DNA of 64,000 nt, taken from Nymphaea colorata. Lineage: Eukaryota; Streptophyta; Magnoliopsida; Nymphaeales; Nymphaeaceae. The position numbers were made by a program, and so were the translations under genes. The stretch spans positions 42,153,115 through 42,217,114 of the forward strand of contig NC_045138.2 of the NCBI RefSeq assembly GCF_008831285.2. The letters are read 5' to 3'. The notes under the pieces were generated by a model. It made no database searches. It was not told the origin of the DNA and saw only the letters and a list, made by a program, of their open reading frames with translations. Positions 32,915-44,939 of this stretch are shown here, piece after piece (position 1 is the first letter of the stretch; every line of letters begins with the position of its first letter).

Positions 32915-35006
32915 AGAGAGAGAGAAAGAGGCTGCCATGTTCTAACAAGAGCTCCATCATTCTAGTGCAACTTTACTGTTCTAGCAGCTCTAGAATTCAA
33001 GCACTAAACAATTAGGAAGAAAATGAAGATAAACCAGCTAAATGTCTCCATAACATTGAGTAATAGGTTTATTGTCTTATTGGTAGGGTAAAAAAGTAAT
33101 TCCTTGAAACTTTACCTTTTCCTATTGACAATCAAAAAGTGGATGCTTGTTATATAGTTGCTTGACCCAGATAGTGAAATGAAAATTATTCAAACATTGT
33201 CATCCTTCTCTTATATAGTTGATAGCCATTTGTTAGGCATGTTTCTGTAAGTTGTTACTGTTTGATTTTTTTTATCTAATCCAATAACAAAAATTATTGT
33301 TAAAACTAAGAAAAGAAATCAGTTAAGCTTACCAAGAGCAACTTGCATCTTATCGGTTAAGAAAAGACAAGGCTTTGATACTCTATCAGCAAATCGTCCA
33401 AGACATTATGAAGTCTTATGCAGTATAGCACAGAGGATCACTGAGCAAAGAATTAGACACTAGAATTATTCCTATAATGCAAATTAAGTTGTGCAAGAAC
33501 TAGAGGAGAACTTTTTTAGTAACCTAAACCAGCAAAAAGATGCATACTTTTTTAGGTGCTGAAATGCATAGATCTATGAAGTAGTAATCAGCACTAACAG
33601 AATAAAGTTCCACATTTATGTAAACTAACATAAATCATTTTTCAGCTGCACACAACTAGAAAAGTGTATCTCCATCAGAAACCACAAGAAAACTTGACAT
33701 ACTTATACGTCTTCCAGAGAAAAGATCATGAATCCTTCCTGAAGACTGATTGAGGTGATCAAAAGAGTTGAATGTAGCCACATTGAAGATTTTAGAGGAA
33801 GAAAGGCTCACCATGCTGTAGAGAATATGATCAGGCTCAGAAGCCACAAAAGTGCACTGCATCAATATGACAAAAAGAAAAAGAAAAGTGAAATGACAAA
33901 TCTGAAGAACATAAATATTTGTGCCCCAGGTAGAAAGAAATTACACATACGGTGAACCAAAATTCATTGTACTCAAGAAGTAGCGTGAACAAATTATGTC
34001 ACATAGGCTTGCCAAAACAGGTGCCATCCCAAGTTGATGCATTTTGGATCTGGGTGCAGGTTTGCCAACTAGACCTGACTATTTTCATCAAATAGTTGCC
34101 AGACTTAAGCCAACAGAAAGCTCAGTGTGGTATAGAAAGCATGAGCCCACAAATTGAGTTAGTAAATTCCCTTTTTTTGAAATATTTTTGCTATTGCCAT
34201 TGGTTTTTCTTGATAAACTTTCTATCAGTAGCAAAGTTTGCATTTGCTTGATTATGTTATGTACATACTTATAATTATTAAGGGTTTGTTGTTTCCCACC
34301 AGCAACCACACCCAAACTCATGTGTGTTGTCATGCTATTAACAATTTCAATCAGTCTAGAGAAGTTTAAATCAAAGTTACCAATTGTCAAGGAAGGCTGT
34401 GATTATCAAACAACCAGCTAGTCTGTCCAACTAGTCAATCTAGTTGGTGGTCTGGCAACTAAGCCCTAGCCTATAAATCAGCAAGGTCTAGTTAGGCAGA
34501 CTAGTCCATTGACTAGAGCAAAAAAGGGGCAAGATTATTGAAATTAGATAGAAAATTCTCAAATCAAAATTCAAGATTTTAGTAGCTAAGGAGGCAATTT
34601 ATCTACAAAATGGACGAGAAATCACCTCAATCAAGAAGAAGAGATAAGTGCCGAGAAATATTGGCAATAGATCCGCAAGTGAAAATTATCAAAAAAATCT
34701 CTGTAATTGATTTGTCCTGCTGAAATTTTGCACAAGAGCTATCAAGGTCCATAGCTACGCCTTTTGTGATGATGATTTCACCTTCATCACATTAAACACA
34801 TTGTCTTTTCTTGGTTATACTCATTTTTAACACATGCAACCAAGTTGTGTTGGCAACCATTTTAAAGAATTTGTGTTGCTTAGCTTTTCACCTTTTAGAC
34901 ATTGAAAACTCAACTTAACAACTAAACAAAGTTATTTACCAGGACTGGTCATATACTTGCTCACTATGCTAGCTGCATGTGAAAGGTTTAGCCATGTACA
35001 TGTCAT
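32339..35006. other. Intergenic stretch without supported gene
   Basis: It contains a (GA)n microsatellite (32865-32930) and an AGTCTGTCCAACTAGTC-rich dispersed-repeat-like patch (about 34400-34520) with internal complementarity. Two exon-like frames on the minus strand (about 33310-33400 and 33800-33850) have acceptable splice borders but no recognisable family. Confidence 0.4.
32865..32930. repeat. (GA)n microsatellite
   Basis: About 33 dinucleotide units with a few AAAG interruptions at the right end. Confidence 0.95.
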
Positions 35007-35330
35007 TGTGGTAGCAGCTGCTACCAAGCCCCACCCTTCATAGCAAAAGAACTCATGCACCCACCCAACAAAACCCTAATTCCGATTAGGGTAATCCCTC
35101 CCAAAGGGCTATGCAACTCGAAGGCTGGGTAGATACCTGGACACACACAAAAACTACCTTATTTATAAGGCCAACACGATGTCTATTTTGAGGACCGGCC
35201 CATAAGACAGTTATGATCCATGACCCGGTGACTCACAATTACTCTCCCCTTTGAAAATACCTTGCCCTCAAGGTGGGAAGAAAATTTTGGTGATTGCGAT
35301 AGGCCTTCTTGCACTTGGGCACCTCCCTAC
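35007..35330 (-). mobile_element. Chromodomain-gypsy 3' end remnant (LTR part, polypurine tract, pol tail)
   Basis: 35007-35237 is the reverse complement of the first roughly 230 bp of the LTR at 58729, sharing the TATA block CCTTATAAATAAGG (35157-35170) and the palindrome GGTAGCAGCTGCTACC (35010-35025). To its right on the minus strand comes a polypurine tract AAAGGGGAGAG (35242-35252), then a pol-tail-like frame. Similarity to the other LTR stops sharply after the palindrome, so the LTR is truncated or rearranged there. Confidence 0.7.
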
Positions 35331-36275
35331 AGGCAAACAAACACACGTGAGGTAATAACAGATAGGATGCGGCATCTGCACTAGCCCTGCCCGATTCTCA
35401 TAAGTAAAAGATGAGGCAGTTTAGCTAATTGTCATGCCCATTACACAGACCATTAGTAATTCAGTTGGGCCATGCCTGCGGTTTGCTGGGTACAAGAGCA
35501 AAACCATTGCCTGGCCACTTGTTCCAATAACCTTTTTTTTTTTTTTTTTTTTTTTTGTCTCTCATATGAAAATGCATTGTTTGTGAATTCAACAAAAAGA
35601 TGATTTGAGATTAGATGAAATCTCTAACCCAGAGCCAAACAAACACACGAGCTATTAACATACAAGGCGGGGCAGCGGACCTATCTAGGCTATCCCTACC
35701 TGATTCTCATAAGAAAAAGATGGGGCTAGGCCATGCTTGGAGTTGGCTGGCTAATGGCCTGATAATTTTTTTCATACAACTCATATTTAGATCCATTGTT
35801 TGTGGATGGGGCTGGTCCATGCTAGCCTTGCCCGATTCTCATAAGAAAGAGAGAGAGAGAGAGAGCGAGATGGGGCTGTTTAGATAAATTGTCAGGCCAA
35901 TTACCTGGTCCATTAGTAATTGGGTTGGGCCATCTTGGGGTTGGCTGGCTACTAGGCCAAAACCGTTGCCCGATAATATTTTTTTTCATATGACTCATAT
36001 GAGGATCCACTGTTTGTGAATCTAACAAAAAGATGATTTGATATCAGATGGGATCTCATGCCTATAGGCAAACAAACACACAGGAGATATTAACCGGCCG
36101 GGGCATCGGGCCAGTCCGAGCTAACCCTGCCCGATTCTCATAAGAAAAAAATGAGTTGTTTAGATAATTACTTGGCGCATTACCCGGTCCATTAGTAATT
36201 AGGTTAGGCCATGCCTGGGGTTGGCTGGGTACCAGGTCAAAACCATTGCTTGGTACCTAGCCCAATAATTTTTTT
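35331..36275. repeat. Imperfect tandem array, roughly 300-bp units
   Basis: Three to four copies start with GGCAAACAAACACAC (35331, 35634, 36067) and contain GCCCGATTCTCATAAG (35390, 35700, 35829, 36130), then CCATTAGTAATT and GGTTGGCTGG. Spacings of about 303 and 433 bp suggest one partial copy in the middle (35820-36060). A 24-nt T run lies at 35533-35556 and a GA run at 35848-35866. Confidence 0.8.
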
Positions 36276-36495
36276 TGTTGTTATTTTTAAATACTTGACA
36301 AGTAAAAGAGCATGGTTGAAACTTTGTAACACATCACAACTTTTCATGATCCTCTCTTCCATATGTGGTATAAGACTAAATAAGCACCCTTTTCAGAAGA
36401 CTTTATTCAGCGAGGCATGTTGAGCAGTGCATATTATTCAATCACTAGCTTTTGTATTGACATGCTTTTTGAGGATCCCTTAGCAAACTGTTTAT

Positions 36496-36800
36496 AAAAA
36501 AAGGGGGGGATGTTATGGATGTAAAGTTGAAAATTCTTCATTTGGATCTTATTTGGCCCCAACATGTCCTGTCGGGCCTGTGAGGCCTATCCTGCTATAC
36601 TTTCTGGTTAGGGAAGGCCTGATCATTCGTGACCCGTTAGGTCGCAACTGCAGCCAGCAGATACCCAGCCTTATTAATAGATTATAGAAAGCATTGGAAT
36701 TCATCTCTTTAGAAGAAGAATTTTCTCTCTCATTATGTTTGTGTGTGTAAGTGATAGAGAAAGAGAGAGAGAGAGAGAGAGAGCCCACTGGGATTATGGA
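36496..36800 (+). repeat. Orphan polypurine tract and LTR start
   Basis: A run AAAAAAGGGGGGGA (about 36496-36510) is followed directly by TGTTATGGATG at 36511, the classic polypurine/3' LTR junction on the plus strand. TTATTAATAGATTATAGAAAG near 36670 could hold the TATA, and a (GA)n run follows at 36763-36783. I could not fix the LTR's end or find its partner. The tandem array just upstream may be the remnant internal region. Confidence 0.4.
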
Positions 36801-38356
36801 TATATGAATTGTGAATCATAAAAAGTTCATGCAATTCGATGAAAAAATGTAAAAGGAAAAAGGATAGTTTTCTAGCTCGGCTGTATCACTTGTCCTGCGA
36901 GGCCTCTTCTATTGCCTACGGTCCTGAGAGTGGCCATTAGATCTTAACTCATACATTGATTGTTTATTTGTAAATGCACTGAACGTTCAGTAGCTATTTG
37001 TAATTTTGTCCGCTGCTTTGTGATATTGCCCAAAAATAACCAAGCCCAATTAGAGCTGCTTATTTCTTTTTTTAACAAAAGGATATAACATACACATTTG
37101 TCCACTCGTGTCCTTTGTAGTGTAGAGAGAGAGAGAGACGTCCCATTAATTTTCTTAGTGTAACTAATTCTGACAACTTCAATCCATCAGTCTCTTTATT
37201 CAATGGTTACTGATGATCATAGAATGAAACAAGTTGTTAAGATGTGCTTAACGAACAACTCTTAAAGATTTAATCTCCTTACATTTGTCTATATATATAT
37301 ATATCACCTGCACCGTGGAGGGGAGGCGACTGCCTCCCCTCTCCCTGCACATTGCAGGTAATCGGGCAAGCCCGATGCCATTTTTAGCTTTTTTACAGTA
37401 AGCATCCGATCCTGTGAAGCATAAACGTTACGCCAAATAGGGTAGACAGAATTGTGTTTTTCCATTTACAATGCAACATGACTAAATTAAATACCGTAGA
37501 TGCCTTCAGCACATTATTTAAGAAAAAAAAAAGTTCCTGGATCATGCTTTATTTATTTACAGGCGCATGTCTCTAGGACGTGAAAATTCAGGTAACCGTG
37601 AGAACCCTATTTTGAAATTCCTGAAACATCAGTTTATGTGTTGCAAATGAGTTGCCTGCCATATGCACAAGTGACTTTAAATCGCATTAATGTGGTCAAA
37701 TACTAATATTGCACAAGAATGTGAAATGCAAAACAGAAATGGTCCATGCAGCCTGTTGTTGGGAGGAATCAACCGATCACAAACGCCCAAAGATATTTTC
37801 TGGTAAATCATGTGTTCCTTTTTAAGACACTATATGGATGATTCTAGGCAACTTGACTATGATGCACATAGAACTCTTATAGTGGTTTGAAATTGAAGGC
37901 GTAAATTTTTTGTAGGTGTTCCAGCCTCCAAAAAAACCATGTATTATCTATTGGAAGCACCCGGTTCGAGCGTCCGTTCTCAACAAGTGGACCATAACAC
38001 ATGCGTTTACGGTCTTAGATTTGAAAAAGCCAAACCAATTTTTTCATATATCTCAACAAAAAGATCAGTATAGCGATACACGACGGGCAATTTAGTCCTG
38101 AAATTCGAAAATAAGTGTGATAATGAGGCTGTGAAAATTTGACTAAATCTGCATCAGTTTTCACTCAAAAGTGGGACACAGCTTAAATGGGAAAAGAAAA
38201 TTCTTCTGATTTTGTACAATGATGAAGAGAGCTATTATTTGATTTCTATGTAATAATTCGATTTGGATCTCCAGCAACTGCACATTTTTTTATGTTGAAA
38301 TATGTACTCGTAGTGAGGTAATTTATAATCGCGAAGTTGCCACATAACAACCTCAA
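36801..38356. other. Intergenic stretch downstream of the host gene
   Basis: No gene is supported. The notable item is the hairpin cluster at 37306-37376. The left part may belong to the LTR starting at 36511. The 3' UTR of the host gene must occupy the bases just below 38357; I saw no decisive poly(A) signal. Confidence 0.4.
37306..37376. repeat. Cluster of perfect hairpins
   Basis: Hairpin 1: GAGGGGAGGC (37318-37327) with GCCTCCCCTC (37332-37341), 4-nt loop. Hairpin 2: CCTGCA/TGCAGG (37344-37358), 3-nt loop. Hairpin 3: ATCGGGC/GCCCGAT (37361-37376), 2-nt loop. In addition ACCTGCA (37306-37312) pairs with TGCAGGT (37353-37359), an alternative that would enclose hairpin 1. The block is GC-rich in AT-rich surroundings and follows an (AT)n run. 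Confidence 0.9.
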
Positions 38357-38585
38357 TTAGCAAGACAGCTGACCTGCTTGCTTAGAATCCAATGCTACCG
38401 AGCCACTGCGCAACGCACCTGAGACATTTTTACCACCAGCCTCTGTAACCAGATGTGATCGTAATAAAAATGGTCTTTTAAGGTATTGCCACTTCTGAAT
38501 CTTGTTCATTCCGATAGATTTCAGCTGCTCCTTGCGAAACTTGCGTGTTGCATACCATTTACCACCTCTCCAGCCAAGACCGTAT
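38357..38585 (-). CDS. Host gene exon 5 (last): small protein with two hydrophobic segments
   Basis: The gene has five exons on the minus strand: 49133-49014, 48847-48775, 43066-43002, 41437-41328 and 38585-38357. They sum to 597 nt (198 aa plus stop), with compatible phases and GT-AG borders at all four introns. This last exon follows TTTGCAG and completes a split Gly codon. It encodes YGLGWRGGKWYATRKFRKEQ, a basic stretch IQKWQYLKRPFLLRSH, and a polar tail ending LDSKQAGQLSC before the stop. The protein has two likely membrane segments, one each from exons 2 and 4, with glycine-rich joints. I recognise no functional family; it looks like a conserved plant protein of unknown function, possibly in an organelle or endomembrane. 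No defect is visible. Confidence 0.8.
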
Positions 38586-41327
38586 CTGCAAAGTGAAATG
38601 AATAAGCTATGACACTGATATACAAAGCAAATATGAAAATAGCATGACAACTGGTATAAATCAGGAAGCAGGATGACTTGTTGCATCTTGTCCATCGGAA
38701 ACCACAAGCACAGTTAGGAAAGACTTTTAGTACTACATCTAGGAGATACAGTAGTCAAAAGTCAAGCTTAGCACCAGTATATGCGCAGGTATCAAGCTTG
38801 AACAATTTGCTGTGGTGACTACTCAGCCTCTATCGAACTGATTAGGATGTGAAACAAATAAAGTTCGAATTATTTACTGTGGTGACCATGACCTGAGCCT
38901 CTATGAAATTAAGAAATGAACTCGAGGATGCGACAAATCAAGTATGAATGATTTACTGTGATGACTGTGGCCGAGAGAAACCTCTCAAGTAGCCTAGATG
39001 GAATTGATTAAGTGAAGACAAAATCAAGTACAAATGATTTACTGTGGTGCCATAGCTGAATTAATTAGTGAACACTTACATATGACAAGACAAACCTCAA
39101 GCAATGATGAAGAAAGATAAATGGACTATGGATTTCAGAGTAAGAACAAGAGAACCATGCCACTTGTTTGCTAAGATTTTATGTTTTCCCTTCCACTACT
39201 ATTACTGCTATGGCAAGTACAGTCATTATGAAATGGATGCAAGAAGCAGTACAGGAAGTAGAACATGAAATGACAAACTAATTGTTAGAATATCTTGTAA
39301 TAGGGAACCGGGTCCGGATATCCCGGTCCCATGGGCGCGGATACCGAGGCTGGCTCGGTACCCTAGGCGGGCTCTCTATCTCTCTCTCTTATAATCTCTA
39401 CTTATTGTAAATTTGTTGATTAAGTGGAAATAATCTTCTCTCTCCTAGGGTTGCGGTTTTGCCCCTAGGTTAGAGCTTCTCCATGGTTTTTCACCTCTTC
39501 CTGAGGTTTTCCACGTATATCTTGTGTTTTGTCTTCGTTTTCTTCTTCCATTGCATGTTTCTACACTAATCATAAGGAAAAGGAAATTTAAAATAAACAA
39601 AAGTGCAGCACAAAATTAGGTGGAAATAAATTGGGAGCTGGAACTGGAAATTCCCTAGGAATTGAACTAGAAGCAAAAGGGAATTAGGTGAAGAATGAAT
39701 AAGAATTCAGTAACAAGTGAATGTTAGTGAGACAAAATCAATGGAAAAGCAAATCTAGCATCTTTATTTTAGCTAATGTTGTCAAAAAACAGTGCTTTCT
39801 GAATTTCCATGTAAGAGACACCCAATACAAGATCCATATTTTCATGTGAAAAAATTACGAAATTTTACGAAATTTTGTGCTTGACGCAGAACTTCTGAGT
39901 AGCTAAAATTTGCATCGGTTGAAGGATAAAAAGGGGAAAAACATAAAATTTTTCCATGTTTGACAGTTCAAGAAAAATTTTTGTCCTTTATTAAAATCTC
40001 AATCAAGATTTATGATTTAAACTTATTCTAAACATAACAATGAGATTAGCACATTACAAATGTCAAACACAGTAAAATCATGTTTTTAATGGAAAAAATG
40101 AAACAAAAAAAAGAGTTTGTTCCCCCACCAAAACCCTTGGAAGAAGGGAAAACCTCTCGTGCATCACCAGGACATTATGGTACATTGAGTGAGACTAGAG
40201 CAAATCAATGGGAACAGGCTCAAAATAAATGAGATAGAACTGGTGTGCAGTTGCCAACGACCCACTGCCTGAAAGCTTTGTGTAGGGCCCTGTAGGTTGG
40301 CATGCCAAATTTAATTAATGAGGAGCAGGTCATATGAGATGACATCATCGGGTTTAGACAAAAGTTTCTTCCACAGAAAAACTTTTGCGTTGCTTGATAA
40401 AAATGGGGAAAACAGGTTAACCTGACCCACCACCTACTTCTGGAAAACCCTTTGCTTAGTTATCAAACAGGGAGTCAAGGACAAGATTATTCTTAACAAC
40501 GGGTAGCATTGGAGTACATTAAGATCTTAAAACATGAAATCAAGGTTGTTGATGTAGGGAAAACATGTGGAAGCATGTGGAGAATGAGAGAAAGTGTAGA
40601 TGTATGAGGGAAGCAAAAAAAGTGCAAGACCAAATCATGGAGGAACATGAAAAGAAGTGACAAAAAAATGAGGAAATCAAAGGAGAACTGCAGTGAATTC
40701 CTGATTTTCAATATGTTCTGAAGGTAAAGAGTATCTTGCCTACAAAAATGAGCTTTGGACCATACTGGACCATTGTTGATCCTGATACCACAACGAAAGC
40801 CAGGGTTTTGTGGTTTTATCATCAGTAACCACACAACCAAGTGAAGTTACACACATTTCATACCATAAGCATTATTCCTCCAGACACTCAGTATTCAAAT
40901 TTGCTCAATAGGTCACATATGAATCTGAAAATAAGCTGAGAAAAGAAAAAAGGACAACGGGAATAGTGAATGGGTTATGAATTTCAAAAGTGCACGATGG
41001 TATAAGGTACAAAGCTAAGCAGATGTATCAAGAAAGATTTAACATAAAGATATGACAAATTATATTTCCCTGAAAAAATCCTAACTGCAAAAAGTTGGTA
41101 ATTTAGGATCCCTGTCTCTTTTTTTTTTCTTTTTTTTTTTTACAAGTGACGAATATCTTGAGCACACATTATGGTGATTTATTAATTGAAACCAAGATTC
41201 TCATGAACATTTAAGTTAAAAAAGTGCTCAAAATTATGCAACATTCAGCCTTACATTCAGATGCAAAGGAAAATTCAAATGTTGCAAAAGATATTCTGAA
41301 TCGACACAGTGCAGAGAGAGAACAAAC
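38586..41327 (-). other. Host gene intron 4 (2.7 kb)
   Basis: Donor GG|GTTTGT at 41327 and acceptor TTTGCAG at 38586. It contains a copia-type solo LTR (39293-39565). The rest is AT-rich without supported coding sequence, including poly-T around 41120-41142. Confidence 0.75.
39293..39565. repeat. Solo LTR, 273 bp, with perfect CTAAT target duplication
   Basis: It begins TGTTAGAATATC and ends GTTTCTACA, with CTAAT at 39288-39292 and 39566-39570. Its size, TGTTAG...CTACA ends and 5-bp duplication fit a Ty1/copia LTR left after LTR-LTR recombination. It contains a TATA-like CTTATAATC near 39389 and CT-rich tracts. It differs from the copia LTR at 31686. It lies inside intron 4 of the host gene. 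Confidence 0.92.
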
Positions 41328-41437
41328 CCAATAACTAGGGAGGTTCCTGCAGTGGCAATCAAAGATGTGGTACCAGTATTTCCAGAACTAACGATCTTCT
41401 TTATGTCTGATTGCTCAATAATGTGTGCACCTCTCAT
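41328..41437 (-). CDS. Host gene exon 4
   Basis: 110 bp, following CGCAG. It encodes MRGAHIIEQSDIKKIVSSG and then a hydrophobic stretch TTSLIATAGTSLVIG, the second predicted membrane segment. It ends in phase 2 (GG|GT), matching the A that opens exon 5. The ATG here is internal, not the start. Confidence 0.82.
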
Positions 41438-43001
41438 CTGCGACAGAACAAGTAACAGCCCAATACTGAGAACAAATTTCTGGAAGAGGGAAACTGGATG
41501 TAAATGTTGGGATCATAAATGTCCCAAAGATGCATATTCCATGGCTTGCATTGTCAAACACGGTGAAGAGTGTCTTTATGACACTTGGTCAAACATATTT
41601 CATTTTGGTGAAATAATCAAACCAGTAGAGGCATGACAATCTTGAGAGCATATGAGAAAGACCACCAAGACTGCCATATAACTGTGCATATCAGAGCTCA
41701 ATATCTGCTTATACATCCCATTCAAACACGCCCTCTATATCTGCTTGACTATGCTGAGTGGTAATGCATGAAGGGCAAGAATAAAATACGGACATTACAT
41801 GATCTAAGGTTCCAAATAAATTAGGAACAAAAGTTTCCAGATCAAGAAAGAGAACAACAAATTTAAATGGAAAACATCCTCAACAAATTCATAAATTCAG
41901 ATATTATTTTTACATATCAAACATCAAGCCAAAGGCCTTCATACTTCAGAAATTTTGGCTCCAATTTATGACACAAAGCACAAACTCCCACAAGAACTTT
42001 CTGCTTAAGCAGACAAGTGTGCAGGGGCATCCCCATCATATCAACTATCAAGCTTGCTATTAGCAATGTTTGAATTAGCATAGTCAAATATTGTGTATGG
42101 ATTTTAGATGAAGCTTTTCTCGTATATAATATCGGCAGGATTGTTTTTCTTAGAAAAATATTGACAAGTTTTAAAATAATTTAAAAAAAAATCATAAAAG
42201 TAAAATGTGGAAACAAAAAAGTGGCAAGAAAAATGTAAAAAACACAAAAAAACCCAAAAAATATGAAGAGAAACAAAAAACATAAAAATATGCAGAAAAT
42301 GAAAAAAATGTAAAAAAACATAAAAATGAAAAATGGTGAAAAACACGTATTTTTTACTTTTTTTGTTTTGGTTTTCTTTGTAAAAAAAAAGCTATTTTTG
42401 CCTTTTTTTTAGCTGACTCATTTTTAACGTGTCCAATTTTTTCTTTTTGGTGAGGAAAAAAATCATTTTCCATGCATATGTGAATTAGATCATATTTTGC
42501 TGGTTACTTGTAAGGCCATTTTGGATTACTTGGTAGGCAGCATCACTTCAGGCTGCTAGTAGTTCATTGACCTATTATCAAAAATTAAGTTGAAGAACAA
42601 ATTTCTAAAAGCTAAGTCAGATGGGTAATGGTACAATACGGGTACAGGTACAGCGATTTTAGAAATTTTCGGTATGGCAGAGTGTATATGTAAATATACA
42701 TTATAATATAATAATCCACAAAAATTTTCAAAATTAAAGAAAAATGAGAGAAAAATATAGAATCTTGGTGGAAGGGAATTACAAGAAAAAGAAAAAGTCA
42801 AAATTAAAGAAAAAGGTTAAGTTTGAAGATATAATTTTATATGTTTTAAAATGCAGTCATACCCAGCTGTACCCACATACCTGTGTCGCCGTACCCATGT
42901 ACCGACACGGGTACGTCGGCAAATCACACGTACCCATACAACAGTCTAAAAGTAATGCACTATGGATTTAGATTATGCACAAACTATGAAATAATACTCA
43001 C
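41438..43001 (-). other. Host gene intron 3 (1.6 kb)
   Basis: Donor GCT|GTGAGT at 43001 and acceptor CGCAG at 41438. It includes a very A-rich tract with repeated AAACATAAAAA-like steps (42180-42350) and a patch rich in GGTAC/GTACC (42620-42945) that looks like a small dispersed repeat. Confidence 0.75.
42620..42945. repeat. GGTAC-rich dispersed-repeat-like patch
   Basis: The left end has GGGTAATGGTACAATACGGG and TACAGGTAC. The right end has CCGTACCCATGTACCG, CGGGTACG and CGTACCCATAC, so the two ends are partly complementary. It may be a small non-autonomous transposon; no exact ends or target duplication were found. Confidence 0.3.
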
Positions 43002-43066
43002 AGCTTGCTCAATTGAATCAAGCCTTTGCTCAACTTTAGACTGATGAACGTATCGTAAAGAATAGC
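43002..43066 (-). CDS. Host gene exon 3
   Basis: 65 bp between TTTTTTGCAG and the strong donor GTGAGT. It completes the Gly codon from exon 2 and encodes YSLRYVHQSKVEQRLDSIEQ plus Ala, an amphipathic charged stretch between the two hydrophobic segments. It ends in phase 0. Confidence 0.82.
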
Positions 43067-44595
43067 CTGCAAAAAATATTGAATTTTAAGAAAAAAAAAG
43101 AAACATAATCAATCCGAAAGTATCTAAAGGTTATTTCCTTTTTGCACCATTAGTCAACCAAAGCAGATATAACTTGGATAAAATCATTTCATCGTGGACC
43201 ATAGAACAAGGTGTAACATAGTTAGGCCCCCTTCCCATTTCCAACTATTTCAGGAACTCCATATGACAAGTCGCCTCCTCTTGATTTGAAAGTTGTTCCA
43301 TATACAAGTTGGGAACCTCTGATTTTGTTAGTCATTAATAATGCATAACGGAATTGTCATATGGCAATGAAAGAAACCTATACTTGTTGAAACTTTATAA
43401 GTTCCATAGGTGACCACAACCTAAAATACCCCAGAAGATGTTGCATTTTGTTGCATTTGAATCTTAAATGGACATTGTGCCTGCAAAGGATTGTTAAATA
43501 CACATGATACACTTGCACGAGATATTTATCTCTCCTTAAAATTTTTTCATTGCATCACCTTGAATACATGTATGCTACCCCCCACCAAGCCTCTTGACAC
43601 GGTTATATAGATTCATCACTGCTATGCTCAATTTATTGGATACCTATCAGGCTGAATGCTTAATTCAAAACTGTAATGTTCCTTTCTTCATTCTTCACTT
43701 TTTGTATTATGCCTATGGTCATTCCATCAAAAATTGCAGTTTATACAGAGGCTTTATTGATGCCATACATACAAAAGCCCAAGCAGAAGCATTGCCTAGT
43801 TGATTCCCTTCAAAACATCCCCTTGACTTGGTACTTTATTTAGAGCTAGTCCCTGGCAAAAGCCTAAGCACTTCCAGGTAGGCCTTACACCAAGGTGCAA
43901 CCCAACTTGACCAGGAGAAATATGGCACAACCATTTTGTTCTTCCTTCTGCTTAAATATGTAATTGCTAATAAGAGGACATAAAATCAACTGATCAAGTT
44001 CTCCACCTATCTTCATCTATATCCTCTTGTACAGTCAGTCATAGACATAAATTTGAGATACACGGTGAATCCCAGACATATGCTGGAAATCTAGCATTCA
44101 TGCCAGAAGCAGCAAAACTTGTCATTTTCTGGGCTTCTGGTATGAATATGTTTTTTATGTTGACCAGACACTTCAATGCCTACCTTTGATGACCTTCCAA
44201 TGACTAGATTCCCAACAACACAATGGAACACATTGTTTCAATTTGCTCATTGCATTTGGCAGCACCAACATCTAGCAAACAACTAGGAAACAGCAAGACC
44301 CATTGAGCTAATTCCATGCATATTTTATGTAGATATGGTCGAAAAATGCTTCTAGGTGTCCACAGAAGCAGGTCATAAGGCAGATAAAAGATCCACCAGA
44401 TCAGGTATTGATCAGTTTTGAATATCACACTGTGTGTGGGAATTGGACAGTATGCATGAAGCATGAAATGACAATTTCCATGAATTAGGATAAATGAATT
44501 AGGATAAATGAAAACAACAGAGCAGCATAGATGTGTGAATATAATCTAAAAGTTAACGCACGATGCACTGTAACTTAACTATCATGTCTGTGATA

Positions 44596-44618
44596 TGTGT
44601 GTGTGTGTGTGTGTGTGT
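44596..44618. repeat. (TG)n microsatellite
   Basis: About 11 uninterrupted TG units. Confidence 0.95.
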
Positions 44619-44939
44619 AGCACACAACCCACAGATACCTGGCACATATATAAGAGAGAGAAAAGTGTTAATAAAAACTAATCCCAAATAACTATAATTA
44701 AAAATATAAATTGAAACATGATGCACATCCGACTGAATACAACAATAAGATTCATCACCATGAAAAAGAAAAAAAGCGAAATAACTTCTCATTGCCTCAT
44801 TGTTGGGTTTGTTTCACTGATCTGGTCGAGTAAGGTTTCTAGTTTGTCTAAGTTGAGCCATGTTAATCCTAGAGTATATTGGTCTGTGAGTTTCTGAGCA
44901 TCCAATAAAGGTGAATGGAATAGATTTTGATGATAAAAT

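Noticed and set aside
33310-33850. Exon-like minus-strand pieces (CTFVASEPDHILYSM with CAG/GT borders, and a Lys/Leu piece near 33.35 kb)
   Set aside because: Splice borders are acceptable, but I recognise no family and could not chain the pieces into a phase-consistent gene.
37306-37400. Helitron 3' end
   Set aside because: A GC-rich hairpin is present, but no CTRR terminus follows at the proper distance and no Rep/helicase sequence is nearby.
40493-40840. 115-codon minus-strand frame in intron 4
   Set aside because: Phe/Leu-rich low-complexity translation of an A-rich strand, no motif, lies inside an intron.
42104-42346. 80-codon Phe-rich minus-strand frame
   Set aside because: Translation of an A-rich simple tract; the pattern FHFLHIFMFF is compositional.
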